Source: Thaumasiovibrio subtropicus (GTDB taxonomy: Bacteria > Pseudomonadota > Gammaproteobacteria > Enterobacterales > Vibrionaceae). From it: a stretch of 64,000 nt of DNA. Each line of letters opens with the position of its first letter. The first letter of the stretch is position 1. A program made the translations under genes and the position numbers. The stretch covers positions 1,302,001 through 1,366,000 of the forward strand of contig NZ_AP023055.1 of NCBI RefSeq assembly GCF_019703835.1. The letters are read 5' to 3'. Positions 1 through 9,147 of this stretch are shown piece after piece. The notes beneath the pieces were generated by a model. It did not search any database. It was not told where the DNA came from and worked only from the letters and a program-made list of their open reading frames with translations.

Positions 1-437
1 TGGCTGACATTATCTAGCCATTGTTCCTTATCTGTTGCAACTGCAAACGGTATGATTGCCGCAGGAAAAAAATGCCCTTTCACCGTTTCATTGCTCTCGT
101 AAAAGCGAGAAGCTGCAACTTCGCTGCCACGCATTAAGTCTGGTTGCAAGTTATTAGTATCATCATCCGCGTTATTGCTACTGCCGACACGACTAATACG
201 GTGCAACATACCATTGCTGTCTGTGTAAGCTATCTGATATTTGGACTCACTGTTGCCTGATTCAAGTGCATCACTATCGCCCTGTCCTTCTATCTCGCCA
301 CTCTTTTGTTCATCCTCATTATCTTCTAATTTCAACAACAAAGTATAATCAGCCAACGGCTGTAAAAATCCACCTATGTACTCGCCTTTATGATTGACAG
401 GCGCGTTCATCAAATAAACGCCATCAAACTTCGTCAT
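1..437 (-). CDS. Unknown protein, C-terminus beyond window edge
   Basis: The frame is open from an ATG at 437 (a second in-frame ATG lies at 440) to the window edge, giving at least 145 residues. The protein begins MTKFDGVYLMNAPVNHKGEY and includes an acidic, low-complexity stretch rich in E, D, S and G at about residues 45-65. I see no signal peptide or membrane segment and do not recognise the family. The start overlaps the stop of the preceding gene, and a GGAGG ribosome site lies just upstream, so the two are translationally coupled. As the third gene after rhs it may belong to the same effector/immunity unit, but that is only context. Confidence 0.7.
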   Translation of the reverse strand, partial: MTKFDGVYLMNAPVNHKGEYIGGFLQPLADYTLLLKLEDNEDEQKSGEIEGQGDSDALESGNSESKYQIAYTDSNGMLHRISRVGSSNNADDDTNNLQPDLMRGSEVAASRFYESNETVKGHFFPAAIIPFAVATDKEQWLDNVS

Positions 438-1726
438 CATTCCTCCTTCCCCATCAACCGCAATTTTGCTTGCTCAAGTTCTTCATAAGTAGGCAAAGAA
501 GGGAATGCTATATTAAAATCTAGTTCGTCAACGCTATCCGATAGATTCGGCGGCAGCCAATACATTCGTCGACCTACCGTTTTCCCATCAAATTCAATTC
601 TAACTATTTGATATTTAAGTGGGGATGACTCATTGTTTGCACGATGACGAATAAGAGATGTTGATGATCGAATAATAAAGCGATTGTTTTTGTTAACTAG
701 AATTGGCCGCAGTGAATTAACTCGGCTAACTTTCTCAAATGGCAATATATTTTCATAGAGGAAAATGTCACCCAGTTGGTCTTCATAGTCGTGACTCACA
801 TGATCATAACCTTTCTCACAAGTAAAATATTTTTTGTCTATAGTATAATAAAGTTCACGCTTGCATCCATCAGGATAGTAATCATCTATTTTTACCAGCT
901 CAAATGTAGTTGCATCAAATATCGCATAGCGACCTTTTGAAGGATCGAGAAATGGCCGCGTTTTGGCGTATTCTTCTGTGAAGTACATTATAAAATGATT
1001 TTCATCTGGCGAAAGATAACCGCCTGATTGACCATGCAGACCCTCCACTCCATTAAGTTCATGAGAACGTACCAACCGGCCTAGAGCAACGTCAAAGTAG
1101 CCGATAACATCCGTTCCAACAATGTAGGCACGTTTACTATCTTTCGTCCACTGCACACCACAACCCAATCTGCGAGAGAGTATTATTTTTTCTCGTGTTT
1201 TCAGATTCATCATCTGACAATCGCCACCAATCACTCCTCCATGCTCAGTCGTAGAAATTAATATATGGCTTCCATCTGGTGAACGCGATATTGTACCGTT
1301 AAAGTATATATCCGCTTCATCCTTGTGAATCAGGATTTTCATATCAGAGCCATCGAGGTTAGCAGTCCAATAGTGGCCATCATGGTAGAACATCATTTGT
1401 GGCATTGTATATTCGTCATCCCAAGCGGCCATTTCAGGCTCTGCTGGGGATACCGTATCAATATCAATCGACCATCCCTTAAGATCTCTTCTTACAATCC
1501 ACTCTAGATAACTCTCATATTCAGGATCTTCCCTTCCTCCGAGAATGACTCTTAGCGAGGATACGCTTGTCACATCCTCTTGCACAGCTTCAGCGTTAGC
1601 TTCAAGTACATCAATTTCTTCTGTTAGTGTATTGTTTTCAGCCTGGAGTGTATCGTCCTGCATAAACGCCGCAATCAAAACCAGTAAAGCAATAACTCCA
1701 CCACCAACCCACTCAGTTTTTTTCAT
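437..1726 (-). CDS. Membrane-anchored, TolB/WD40-like beta-propeller protein
   Basis: This 429-aa protein has an N-terminal membrane helix (residues about 8-24), then a short heptad-like stretch (about 28-55) and a large soluble domain. The soluble domain has repeated blade-like segments, including a SRSPDGSHILIST stretch typical of TolB/WD40 propellers. The topology predicts that the propeller lies in the periplasm. The gene starts 9 nt after the rhs stop and overlaps the next gene, so it is in the rhs transcript. Genes directly after rhs often encode the cognate immunity protein, and a periplasmic propeller could fill that role, but no sequence feature proves it. It could also be a structural or accessory protein. 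Confidence 0.6.
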   Translation of the reverse strand: MKKTEWVGGGVIALLVLIAAFMQDDTLQAENNTLTEEIDVLEANAEAVQEDVTSVSSLRVILGGREDPEYESYLEWIVRRDLKGWSIDIDTVSPAEPEMAAWDDEYTMPQMMFYHDGHYWTANLDGSDMKILIHKDEADIYFNGTISRSPDGSHILISTTEHGGVIGGDCQMMNLKTREKIILSRRLGCGVQWTKDSKRAYIVGTDVIGYFDVALGRLVRSHELNGVEGLHGQSGGYLSPDENHFIMYFTEEYAKTRPFLDPSKGRYAIFDATTFELVKIDDYYPDGCKRELYYTIDKKYFTCEKGYDHVSHDYEDQLGDIFLYENILPFEKVSRVNSLRPILVNKNNRFIIRSSTSLIRHRANNESSPLKYQIVRIEFDGKTVGRRMYWLPPNLSDSVDELDFNIAFPSLPTYEELEQAKLRLMGKEE

Positions 1727-1735
1727 TTTTTATCC

Positions 1736-4700
1736 CTACCCACCGAATAAATGATTGAATGCTTGATTTTTACGATCTTGATATGCATCTATGTCTTCTT
1801 GTGTGACTGCACCGGCAGTCGTTTCTGGTTCAACTTCCGTTGCTTGTTGATCTTCAGTCATCTCACTGTACGTTTTATCTGTAAAAAGCAATTCCCTATC
1901 TTCAAATGAGTTACCGTTAATGAGATAAAGGCTAAATAAGCCATCGTCTGGAATCCCAATAAACCGCCCTTCCAAATAAAGCGGTTTTCTTGTGCTTTGA
2001 TACAGATGAATCGCTTTTCGCCATTCACTGTTTTTATCTACCAACAAAGCCACTTGATTACGAGGTACATCTTCATCCCACTCAACCGAGGCGCCAATTT
2101 CAACTTGAACTCGCAATCCCGCATTGTGCCCATCCACATAGCCATAAACGGTGTTGGTATCATCGACATGGTCGAGGATCTCTTCTATGTCGGTTAACCA
2201 CGGCATGTCATCGCCATCAGAGATGGGTAGCACTTTGGATTGCGCGGTATGAATGTGCTCACCTTCACTGAAGCCTTTCTCACCGCTGTATTGGGCGATT
2301 TCATCCAGCGGGACCGATTTCTTGTAGAGCAACTCTTGGTCGCCTTCGAACTTACTAATTTGATCAAAGGTCAACTGATCGGGCGTAAACAGCACCCGGA
2401 AGCCGTTCTCTCCGGTCTGCGCTTCACCCTCAATTTTGTAAGGCACCCAAAACTGCTCTTGACCAAAACCGTGCGCTTGGCGAAGGATAGGTTTACCGAG
2501 GTGATCTGTGTTTAAATCACTGTTTTCATCACCTTCGGCATCACTTTGCTGCGCGTTCTCTGCTTGTTCAGCTTCGGCGCTGTCGCTTGGCGTGCTTTCT
2601 GATCCTTCAGATCCCCCGCCTTGCTCTTCGCGATATTTCACTATGTTGATATCGCGGTAGCAGCCAAACTTATCGACGGCAAGCTCGCGCCATAACTCCT
2701 CTTTCCAAAACAGATAGACATAACCACCGCGTAAATCCGCCGCGTTGTCTTTAGTTTTGTCTTTGTCGCGATAGGCTAGGAGTCGCACTGGCACCATGAC
2801 GGTGGGCCACTCCTCTTGCTCTTCGCCTTCATCCACTGGTGTAATGCCTTCCGCCAGTTTCAACTTCATCGGCTCACCATGCGCTTCAAATGGAATGGTG
2901 AGATACAGATCTTTCGGCTCATTCTCCACACATTCAAAGGTATTAAGGCTGCGGTGCGTCGCCGTTTGATCGATGATTGGGCGCGATTTTTGCTCTTCTT
3001 GGGCGCTGGTTGCCTCTAAAGTCAAATGTTCTGAATGGGGGGCAGGCTTACCCGCCACTTCCACCACCACTTTAAATGCAGGCTTCTTGAGCTTGGCTTT
3101 GCTGTAATCGGGCTCGGGTAAATCGGGCATCCAACACGCGTTATCGAGCCAGCTGTCACCGCCGAGCTCGTTGCCCATTGCATCACGCTCGACATTGTTA
3201 TGATTGTCGCCATTGAAGTTGCCCCCATTCACATTGGTGCCATCTTCACGGCTACAGCTCATCCCGAGTGGGTCAATCCATTGCACGGGGTTAGGTGCAT
3301 ACTGATAGAGATTTACCCCCCCTTTGACACCAATCGGATCAGGCTGAATAAAGCGTCCACACAAAGGGTCGTAATAGCGGGTTAAGTTGTAATGCAGCCC
3401 ACTCTCTTCATCAAAGTACTGACCTTGAAAGCGCAATGGGTTGTAAATGGTCTCGAGTTCTACAGTAACTTCACCCCAAGTGGTATACCGCGCACGCCAC
3501 ACTTCTTTGCCCTTGGTATCCACCAGCGCGATCGGCGCACCCACTTGGTTACAGCGATAAAGATATAATTGGTCATCTTCGATGAGAAGCAGCGGAATAA
3601 AGGTTCCGGGCAAGTACACATACCAACGGTAACGGCCATCACGTTGTTCACCAATGAGGTGATTTCCTTCCCAGAAATAGTCTATCGTGCCGTGCTCACT
3701 GATTTTGCGCGAACGACGGCCGAGTGCATCATACTGGTACTCGGTCAGCGAGCGGTTGTTATTGAGGCTAATCAGTTGGTTAAGGGCATTGAATATGCGG
3801 TGTTGCTCGCCTTTCGGGGAGCTTTGATAACATTGATTACCATGTCCATCGTAGGCAAAGCGGTAGTCTGCCCATGCCGTTAGGCGATCTCCTTGGTACT
3901 CAGCGTCTTTGCGATTGCCATAGCTGTTCAAGGGGTAAGTGATCTCGTTGTCGCCCGCTAACTCACGGCAGATCTGTCCGACATTGTCATAGTGATATTC
4001 CGCGCTGCCATGGACACTGTCTTCTACATGGCTAAGTCGGTGCTGCGCATCAAACTCATAACTTCTGGCATGTTGCGGCCACTGCTGAGCGACAAGGCGG
4101 CTTAAACCATCAAAGATACGTTGCTCGGTATTGTGGGTATTACGACCATGCAACGTGGAAATCTCATTCACCCTGCCCAGTTCGTCGTAACCCAAATTGA
4201 CTTGTTGTTCGTTATCGAGAGTGATGGCGATGAGTTGCCCAACGTCGTTATAGGCAAGATGGCACTGCTGGCCATCAGGAAAACGCTGCACGGAACATAA
4301 ACCACGTTCATCATATTCATATTGAATGTGACGGCCATGCTGCCAGACATTTTCAGGCATACCATTACGGTGATAACTGACCACAACGGTTTGATGCGCA
4401 TTGGTGGCAGTAGATAGACGACCAGCGACATCATAGCGATACTGTTGCTCAACATAAGCATTCGCATTGCTCGCACGCACTTGCGTGACACGGCCATTCG
4501 CATTGTACTCGAGCTTGATTTGCTGCTCTGCTTGATAAATCTGCACAGGACGACCGCAAGGATCGTACTCATAGCGGGTAAAGCTACCCGATTTGTCTTT
4601 TTGCTCTGCGACTCGCCCTTCCGGTGTCCAGCTGAACGCAAAACCATGACCATCACTGCGCTCAATACTGACCATCTGCCGTGATTTGTCATAAGAGAAA

Positions 4701-6661
4701 TGCAGCTCACTATCATCAGGGCGAGCAATGATTTCTGGCTGGGCAAATTCACCCCACACCAATTGACATCCACGTTGGCCATCCAAAACGAAACCACTGA
4801 CCCGCCCTGCACTGTCATAACGATACTCGTGGCAACGCATCACGTCGCCCATATCTTCATGACGCAGGGTGTATTTCACCAATTGGCCAACGTCATTGTG
4901 GCCCATTTCCGCGATACTGCCATCGGCATAGGCGATGGCATCCAATTGACCGCGCGCGTTGTAATGATAACGCTGTAATACGTTGTCTTTCCGAAACGCG
5001 ACAGGTTGGCCTGCACTGTTCCACCACCAATGTGCTTTGTTACCCGTTGGGTAACTCACCTCTTTCACCCGGCCTTTGGGATCGTAATGATAGTAAGTCA
5101 CCCGCCCATCAGGCTCTGCACTGTGAGTCAGCAAGCCCAAAGAGTTATAGTGATTGCGCCATGTCTGTTTTGCCGGGTTGGTTAATGCTACACACTGCCC
5201 TAAGGCATTGTACGCAAACTCATAAACATGATTATCTGGGCGGATTTCAGAAACAAGCTGGCCATAGCGATTGTATTGATAGAGGGTTTGGTTGCCGCAC
5301 GGGTCGCGCTCAACGGTTTTTTGCTGAAACTCATTATATTCGTAATACCAGACGTTTCCTTCCGGCGTGAGTAACTGGCTTAAGTTACCTTCGTCGTCAT
5401 GTACAAACTGCCATAAATGATCTTGTGCATCGCGGTAGTTTGACTCTTTGCCATTAAAGCTAAAGCGATAATCGTAATAGCCATCATCACTGTGCTGGCG
5501 TACACATTTCGCTTGCTCGGCATCCCCTTCCCAAACAAAGTGGTGGTTTAATCCACTGGCACGTTGACGCAGCATAATCAAATGATCGTCGCGGTAGCTG
5601 TAGCGCTCTTTTTCACCTCGGCCATTAACCGCCGAGATCAGGTGACCATCACTATCGTACTCGTATTCGACCAGCGTTGGCGCATGTTGTAATGAAGGTG
5701 CAGGACGAAGAATTTTAACCAACTCGCCATCACGATTATATTTTACCCAAAGTTGCTCGGCACCATTTTGGATTACGGCTATTAGCTTCGCCGCCAAGGA
5801 GTATTTAAAGTCGAGTTGTACCGCTTGCGGGAAACGAAGCTGAATACAGCACCAGCTTTTATGAATATGCGCAAACTTAAGCTGCCGCCCATCGCGTAAT
5901 GTGATCAACCAGTGTCCGCCAACATGGTGATGCATACTGGCACCGGCACGACGTTGATAGCTAACCGCACCCGGATCAACCGCTTCAAACTCCATCGGAT
6001 TACCTTGATTATCGGTAAAAATCCAATGGGTGATCTCTTCTTTATCGTTGCGTTTTTCCTCAAGGCGATAATCAAAACCATGTCGCCAGCCACGCCCCAT
6101 ACCTGTGTCATCGCTGCAGCGCGATGAGCGATAGCGTCGCTGCCAATAGAGGTCCGTGCCTGGGATCAACACATCGTCACAGGTTAATAACTCTTCACCA
6201 TTGAACATGGCAACAGGGTCGCCCCCAGTCGCCGCATTGTCGGTATTAAAGCTATTCCCATCATTCGAGACGCTATTTCCCCCTCGCCCGCCGCTTTTAC
6301 CGCTACTTTGTTGCCGAGCAGGTAAAGGTGGCCGAGGTGGCATTTCTACCGTCGAGTTTTCACCCACCGCCGATTGAATCACTACCTTAGGTAAGTAACT
6401 GGCATAGAGTTGCTGATTGAGCAGCCCATGGGCAACCAAGTCATCCGTTGCTAACGAACTGACAAACGGCACATCAAGCAGCTTCTCTTCATCGATCCAC
6501 GCCGCGATATTCTCTAGATCACGTTCACTATCGACCAGTTGATCAATGAACTCTTTCGCCTCAAAGTAATCTTTGAAGGTCTTATGATCGACACTATAGC
6601 TATCTGTAAAGCGATATCGCTCGCCTTTTTTATCTGCTACGTCGATAACATTGAGTGACAT
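1736..6661 (-). CDS. Rhs/YD-repeat protein, likely T6SS effector
   Basis: This is a 1641-aa Rhs protein. It has a leader of about 115 residues without a PAAR domain, a segment at about 145-190 starting GDPVAMFNGEELLTCDD (DUF6531-like), many YD repeats from about 190 to 1090, and the Rhs core signature DPIGVKGGVNLYQYAPNP...DPLG at about 1095-1130. A C-terminal region of about 510 residues follows, much longer than the usual 100-200-residue Rhs tip. That region contains LRGGYVYLFWKEELWREL near residue 1310, reminiscent of the N-terminal part of VasX-type T6SS effectors, and a low-complexity linker rich in E, S and Q. Rhs cages enclose a toxic C-terminus and are delivered on VgrG/PAAR spikes. 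The toxin activity is not recognisable. A GGGAGG ribosome site precedes the ATG. Confidence 0.85.
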   Translation of the reverse strand: MSLNVIDVADKKGERYRFTDSYSVDHKTFKDYFEAKEFIDQLVDSERDLENIAAWIDEEKLLDVPFVSSLATDDLVAHGLLNQQLYASYLPKVVIQSAVGENSTVEMPPRPPLPARQQSSGKSGGRGGNSVSNDGNSFNTDNAATGGDPVAMFNGEELLTCDDVLIPGTDLYWQRRYRSSRCSDDTGMGRGWRHGFDYRLEEKRNDKEEITHWIFTDNQGNPMEFEAVDPGAVSYQRRAGASMHHHVGGHWLITLRDGRQLKFAHIHKSWCCIQLRFPQAVQLDFKYSLAAKLIAVIQNGAEQLWVKYNRDGELVKILRPAPSLQHAPTLVEYEYDSDGHLISAVNGRGEKERYSYRDDHLIMLRQRASGLNHHFVWEGDAEQAKCVRQHSDDGYYDYRFSFNGKESNYRDAQDHLWQFVHDDEGNLSQLLTPEGNVWYYEYNEFQQKTVERDPCGNQTLYQYNRYGQLVSEIRPDNHVYEFAYNALGQCVALTNPAKQTWRNHYNSLGLLTHSAEPDGRVTYYHYDPKGRVKEVSYPTGNKAHWWWNSAGQPVAFRKDNVLQRYHYNARGQLDAIAYADGSIAEMGHNDVGQLVKYTLRHEDMGDVMRCHEYRYDSAGRVSGFVLDGQRGCQLVWGEFAQPEIIARPDDSELHFSYDKSRQMVSIERSDGHGFAFSWTPEGRVAEQKDKSGSFTRYEYDPCGRPVQIYQAEQQIKLEYNANGRVTQVRASNANAYVEQQYRYDVAGRLSTATNAHQTVVVSYHRNGMPENVWQHGRHIQYEYDERGLCSVQRFPDGQQCHLAYNDVGQLIAITLDNEQQVNLGYDELGRVNEISTLHGRNTHNTEQRIFDGLSRLVAQQWPQHARSYEFDAQHRLSHVEDSVHGSAEYHYDNVGQICRELAGDNEITYPLNSYGNRKDAEYQGDRLTAWADYRFAYDGHGNQCYQSSPKGEQHRIFNALNQLISLNNNRSLTEYQYDALGRRSRKISEHGTIDYFWEGNHLIGEQRDGRYRWYVYLPGTFIPLLLIEDDQLYLYRCNQVGAPIALVDTKGKEVWRARYTTWGEVTVELETIYNPLRFQGQYFDEESGLHYNLTRYYDPLCGRFIQPDPIGVKGGVNLYQYAPNPVQWIDPLGMSCSREDGTNVNGGNFNGDNHNNVERDAMGNELGGDSWLDNACWMPDLPEPDYSKAKLKKPAFKVVVEVAGKPAPHSEHLTLEATSAQEEQKSRPIIDQTATHRSLNTFECVENEPKDLYLTIPFEAHGEPMKLKLAEGITPVDEGEEQEEWPTVMVPVRLLAYRDKDKTKDNAADLRGGYVYLFWKEELWRELAVDKFGCYRDINIVKYREEQGGGSEGSESTPSDSAEAEQAENAQQSDAEGDENSDLNTDHLGKPILRQAHGFGQEQFWVPYKIEGEAQTGENGFRVLFTPDQLTFDQISKFEGDQELLYKKSVPLDEIAQYSGEKGFSEGEHIHTAQSKVLPISDGDDMPWLTDIEEILDHVDDTNTVYGYVDGHNAGLRVQVEIGASVEWDEDVPRNQVALLVDKNSEWRKAIHLYQSTRKPLYLEGRFIGIPDDGLFSLYLINGNSFEDRELLFTDKTYSEMTEDQQATEVEPETTAGAVTQEDIDAYQDRKNQAFNHLFGG

Positions 6662-6692
6662 GGCTTATGCCGCCTCCCATCCAAATAACGCA

Positions 6693-6719
6693 CCGCTCTG
6701 ATACCCTCTATCAGAGCGG
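6693..6719 (-). other. Perfect 11-bp inverted repeat in the rhs leader
   Basis: CCGCTCTGATA and its exact complement are separated by 5 nt, ending about 30 nt upstream of the rhs start codon. On the minus strand no T-run follows, so a classical terminator is unlikely. It may end transcription weakly, hide or expose the rhs leader, or be a protein-binding site. The rest of 6725-6960 shows nothing I recognise. Confidence 0.5.
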
Positions 6720-6965
6720 ATAATTTTGTATGCTTAAAAGTTAAAAATTGTCTAAACAAGAGATTCTAATGACCTTCACCAAGGACAAAATCCATTCTGT
6801 TTCATCGTCGAAAGTAAAATGGAGGTATGACGCATGAAAATGTAGGCCAGTACTAAAAGTGCCAAATAAATGCGATCAACATCAAATAGGAAACCATTAT
6901 TGACTTAAACAACAATAGAGACAGAGAAATTCAGACCATATTCACGATGGTTGCTCTAGCCGACT

Positions 6966-7075
6966 AAGACAACGTCGAAACTAAAGTAACGTCCTCGCTG
7001 GTATATTCATCAATTAGTTAAAAGTAGCACTCGCGCTATTCATCGTTTTCTGAGTCATCTTCCTCGTAAGTCAAT
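6966..7075. repeat. Direct repeat, copy A of the immunity-cassette end
   Basis: About 110 bp here are nearly identical to 8878-8987, with only two or three differences seen by eye. The repeat covers the non-coding end of the cassette and the 3' end of the 63-aa gene. It marks the edge of a tandem duplication of the small membrane protein plus LRR gene unit. Confidence 0.85.
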
Positions 7076-7227
7076 ATCGCGTGGAGAGTAATGATCACGA
7101 AGACGACAATACTCAATAGATAAACGTAGGCATGAAGGCCCCACTCATCTTTGCTTAGATGTTCATAAGCAGCAAATCCAAACGTGAGGATGATAGATAA
7201 GCTGCACACTAGCCTCATTGTATTCAT
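7036..7227 (-). CDS. Small two-helix membrane protein, cassette copy A
   Basis: The 63-aa product has two hydrophobic segments (about residues 5-20 and 32-52) and an acidic tail EEDDSENDE. It closely resembles the protein at 8948-9139; the central YEHLSKD(E/D)WG(L/I)HAY and the whole tail are conserved. An AGGAATT ribosome site precedes the ATG. It starts 8 nt after the LRR gene stop, so it is co-transcribed with it. Keeping a membrane protein and an exported LRR protein together behind a membrane-type effector suggests both protect the envelope, but the function is unproven. Confidence 0.7.
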   Translation of the reverse strand: MNTMRLVCSLSIILTFGFAAYEHLSKDEWGLHAYVYLLSIVVFVIITLHAILTYEEDDSENDE

Positions 7228-7235
7228 TGCAATTC

Positions 7236-8477
7236 CTATTGTAAGGGTGGTAACGTCCCTTTGGATGAGAGTTGATATAGCGCATTATCTAAATTAGTGT
7301 ACTTTTTTAGTGCAGGGGTATTTGTATTTAGATAGACAGTACAGTATTTCAGATTGCTTAGAGTAGATACATCAATCTCTTGAATTGGATTGTTATATAA
7401 GGAGAGCTCTTTTAGATTCGTTAAGTTAGAAATACCAGAAATACTCGTTATTTTCGCATCATCAAGGTACAACTCTTCTAAATTAACGAGTTTCGATAGT
7501 TCACTCAGTGTTGAAACGTTAGAACCAAAAATATTAACCTCGCGAAGATTCTTCAGACCCGAAATTGGCTTCAAACTATCTATCTCAGATTCTCTCACTT
7601 CTAATCTTGTCAAATTAGTAAGAGATTCAATTCCATTTAAACTTTTAATTTCCGTGTCCAATAAGTATAAGTTTTCTAATGCAATATTTTCGCTAAGAAA
7701 GCCAAGATCATCCGATTTAACGCCGGAAAGTAGAAGTGTAACTAGTTCATTAGGCAGCTTAATCCCGATTACACTATCTACCTTATTCATATATAAATAC
7801 TCAAGTTTAGTATTTATAGAGTAGTCACAGTTTGTTAGCCCTTTTATACTTGGTAGTGAAAGAAAGATCAAATTGTTTATGCCACAATGCTCATCCTTGA
7901 GCTCACCTCTATAATTTGCCAAATTTAAGACCTCAAGATTCTCATTCGGGATACCATCTATTTTAATACCTCCCCGTAAACGCAAATATTTCAAATTTGA
8001 AGACTGATAAAGATTATAAATTCTAGCTCTATTTTTTCTATTTTCACTTGCCACAAGAATACGATTAAGTAAGCCTTCAATTGGTAGATATATTTCGTCT
8101 ATTTTGCGTACTAAGACCCTCAAGTCCTGTAGTTTATTATTTAACCTTAAATCTAAAGATCCCACTTCTGATGTCAGACCAGAAACATCTAGAAATTCCA
8201 TATTGCGAAATTTGGAGAAATCAGGTAGAGAATTAGTTCCTTGAGGGTTAATACCAGCCACTATCACTTCTCCTCTTCTATTCACCACATACACATCATG
8301 ACTATTTCCTGCCATGTTTATTTTATAGTTTTTATTGTCCGTTTCGCTCAAAAATGCATACGTTGCACTGCTACTTTCCAAGTCATTTTTTTCCGATGTT
8401 TCATCGAGCCTCCTGAGAAAAATGTCTTCTTCATTAATCAAATAGTAAACCGACCTATCCAACCCTTTATAATACAT
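7236..8477 (-). CDS. LRR protein, cassette copy A (putative effector immunity; 5' end frameshifted)
   Basis: The 413-aa reading frame carries at least eight leucine-rich repeats of about 20-23 residues with the pattern LxxLxLxxxxIxxLxxLxxLxN in its C-terminal half (about 190-390). It aligns along its length with 9148-10254. Its ATG at 8477 is internal to the family. Upstream codons in the same frame keep homology (ELPFSSEEIEYIE matches DLPTLSNEVSYIE of copy B) but have no start codon. An ATG at 8589 with a strong GGAGGTGA site lies in another frame. Removing one A from the run 8577-8581 joins them and gives a signal-peptide-like start MRSFVFHFLLISVEAF. The native gene is therefore probably 7236-8589 and its product exported. 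Confidence 0.75.
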   Translation of the reverse strand: MYYKGLDRSVYYLINEEDIFLRRLDETSEKNDLESSSATYAFLSETDNKNYKINMAGNSHDVYVVNRRGEVIVAGINPQGTNSLPDFSKFRNMEFLDVSGLTSEVGSLDLRLNNKLQDLRVLVRKIDEIYLPIEGLLNRILVASENRKNRARIYNLYQSSNLKYLRLRGGIKIDGIPNENLEVLNLANYRGELKDEHCGINNLIFLSLPSIKGLTNCDYSINTKLEYLYMNKVDSVIGIKLPNELVTLLLSGVKSDDLGFLSENIALENLYLLDTEIKSLNGIESLTNLTRLEVRESEIDSLKPISGLKNLREVNIFGSNVSTLSELSKLVNLEELYLDDAKITSISGISNLTNLKELSLYNNPIQEIDVSTLSNLKYCTVYLNTNTPALKKYTNLDNALYQLSSKGTLPPLQ

Positions 8478-8581
8478 CTCAATGTATTCTATTTCCTCAG
8501 AAGAAAATGGTAGTTCTTCAGACGTTTTAAAATTAAAAGAAAACGCCTCGACTGATATTAGTAAAAAGTGAAAAACAAAAA

Positions 8582-8850
8582 CTACGCATTGTCACCTCCA
8601 ATATTTACTGGATTGAAGTAATAATGAATTGAATCAAAAAGGTATCTTTTCGGCATTGGGCTATCTGCATCAAGCGTAAGTTGACCACTTTCAACGAGTA
8701 CTGAAAACCTTCGAGCACTTTCTTTGCTTAAGTCACAGAGTGTTGCACTCTCCAACGCAACATACAAAGGTACTGCAGCTGTCGCCAACAAAGTTGTTGG
8801 AGATAGATAGAAGTATGGCTAATTGCAACGGCTGGGAAAGTGAGATCAAG
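8582..8850 (-). pseudogene. Truncated remnant of the effector 3' end
   Basis: The open part, 8582-8791, encodes 69 aa whose two halves match the C-terminus of the 905-aa effector frame (PLYV-LESAT and ESGQLT...DSxHYYFNPV). About 70 intervening residues are deleted. Homology continues upstream to about 8850 in another frame (PAVAISHTSIYLQQL against PTVAISRTSIRLQQL), so there is also a frameshift near 8780. Nothing further upstream resembles the effector. The TAG stop at 8582 overlaps the ATG at 8589 of the following LRR gene, the expected toxin-immunity junction. It is best read as an orphan toxin tail left by cassette duplication. Confidence 0.75.
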
Positions 8851-8877
8851 GTCCTTCGATAGTTACTTTAGCAGAGC

Positions 8878-8987
8878 AAGACAACGTCGAAACTAAAGTA
8901 ACGTCTTCGCTGGTATATTCATCAATTAGTTAAAAGTAGCACTCGCGCTATTCATCGTTTTCCGAGTCATCTTCCTCGTAAGTCAAT
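8878..8987. repeat. Direct repeat, copy B of the immunity-cassette end
   Basis: Near-identical partner of 6966-7075. It includes the 3' end of the 63-aa gene at 8948 and the non-coding DNA after it. The two copies are about 1.9 kb apart, the length of one cassette. Confidence 0.85.
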
Positions 8988-9139
8988 ATTGCGTGAGCAA
9001 ACATGATCACGGCTAAAGCAATGCCTGAAATTGCGACATAAGCATGTATACCCCAATCATCTTTACTTAAATGCTCATAGCAAAAAAAACCAAACGAAAT
9101 CAAGATAGATAAACTGCACGCAGTCCTCATTATATTCAT
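8948..9139 (-). CDS. Small two-helix membrane protein, cassette copy B
   Basis: This is a 63-aa paralogue of 7036-7227 with the same length, two hydrophobic segments and identical acidic tail. The second helix has diverged more (AISGIALAVIMFAHAIL) than the central loop and tail, which suggests those conserved parts carry the function. It begins 8 nt after the LRR copy B stop, and an AGGAC ribosome site precedes it. Confidence 0.7.
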   Translation of the reverse strand: MNIMRTACSLSILISFGFFCYEHLSKDDWGIHAYVAISGIALAVIMFAHAILTYEEDDSENDE

Positions 9140-9147
9140 TGTAAGTC

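Noticed and set aside
4168..4818. Long minus-strand frame inside rhs (216 codons)
   Set aside because: It lies wholly within the rhs coding region in another frame and shows no family features, as do the other overlapping frames across the window.
6693..6719. Classical terminator for the 63-aa gene
   Set aside because: The stem is perfect, but on the minus strand it is followed by TGCGTTATTTGG without a T-run and sits in the rhs leader.
8582..8791. 69-aa frame as an independent small gene
   Set aside because: It is collinear with the end of the effector with a deletion, starts at a weak codon, and its homology extends upstream in another frame. It is better read as a fossil.
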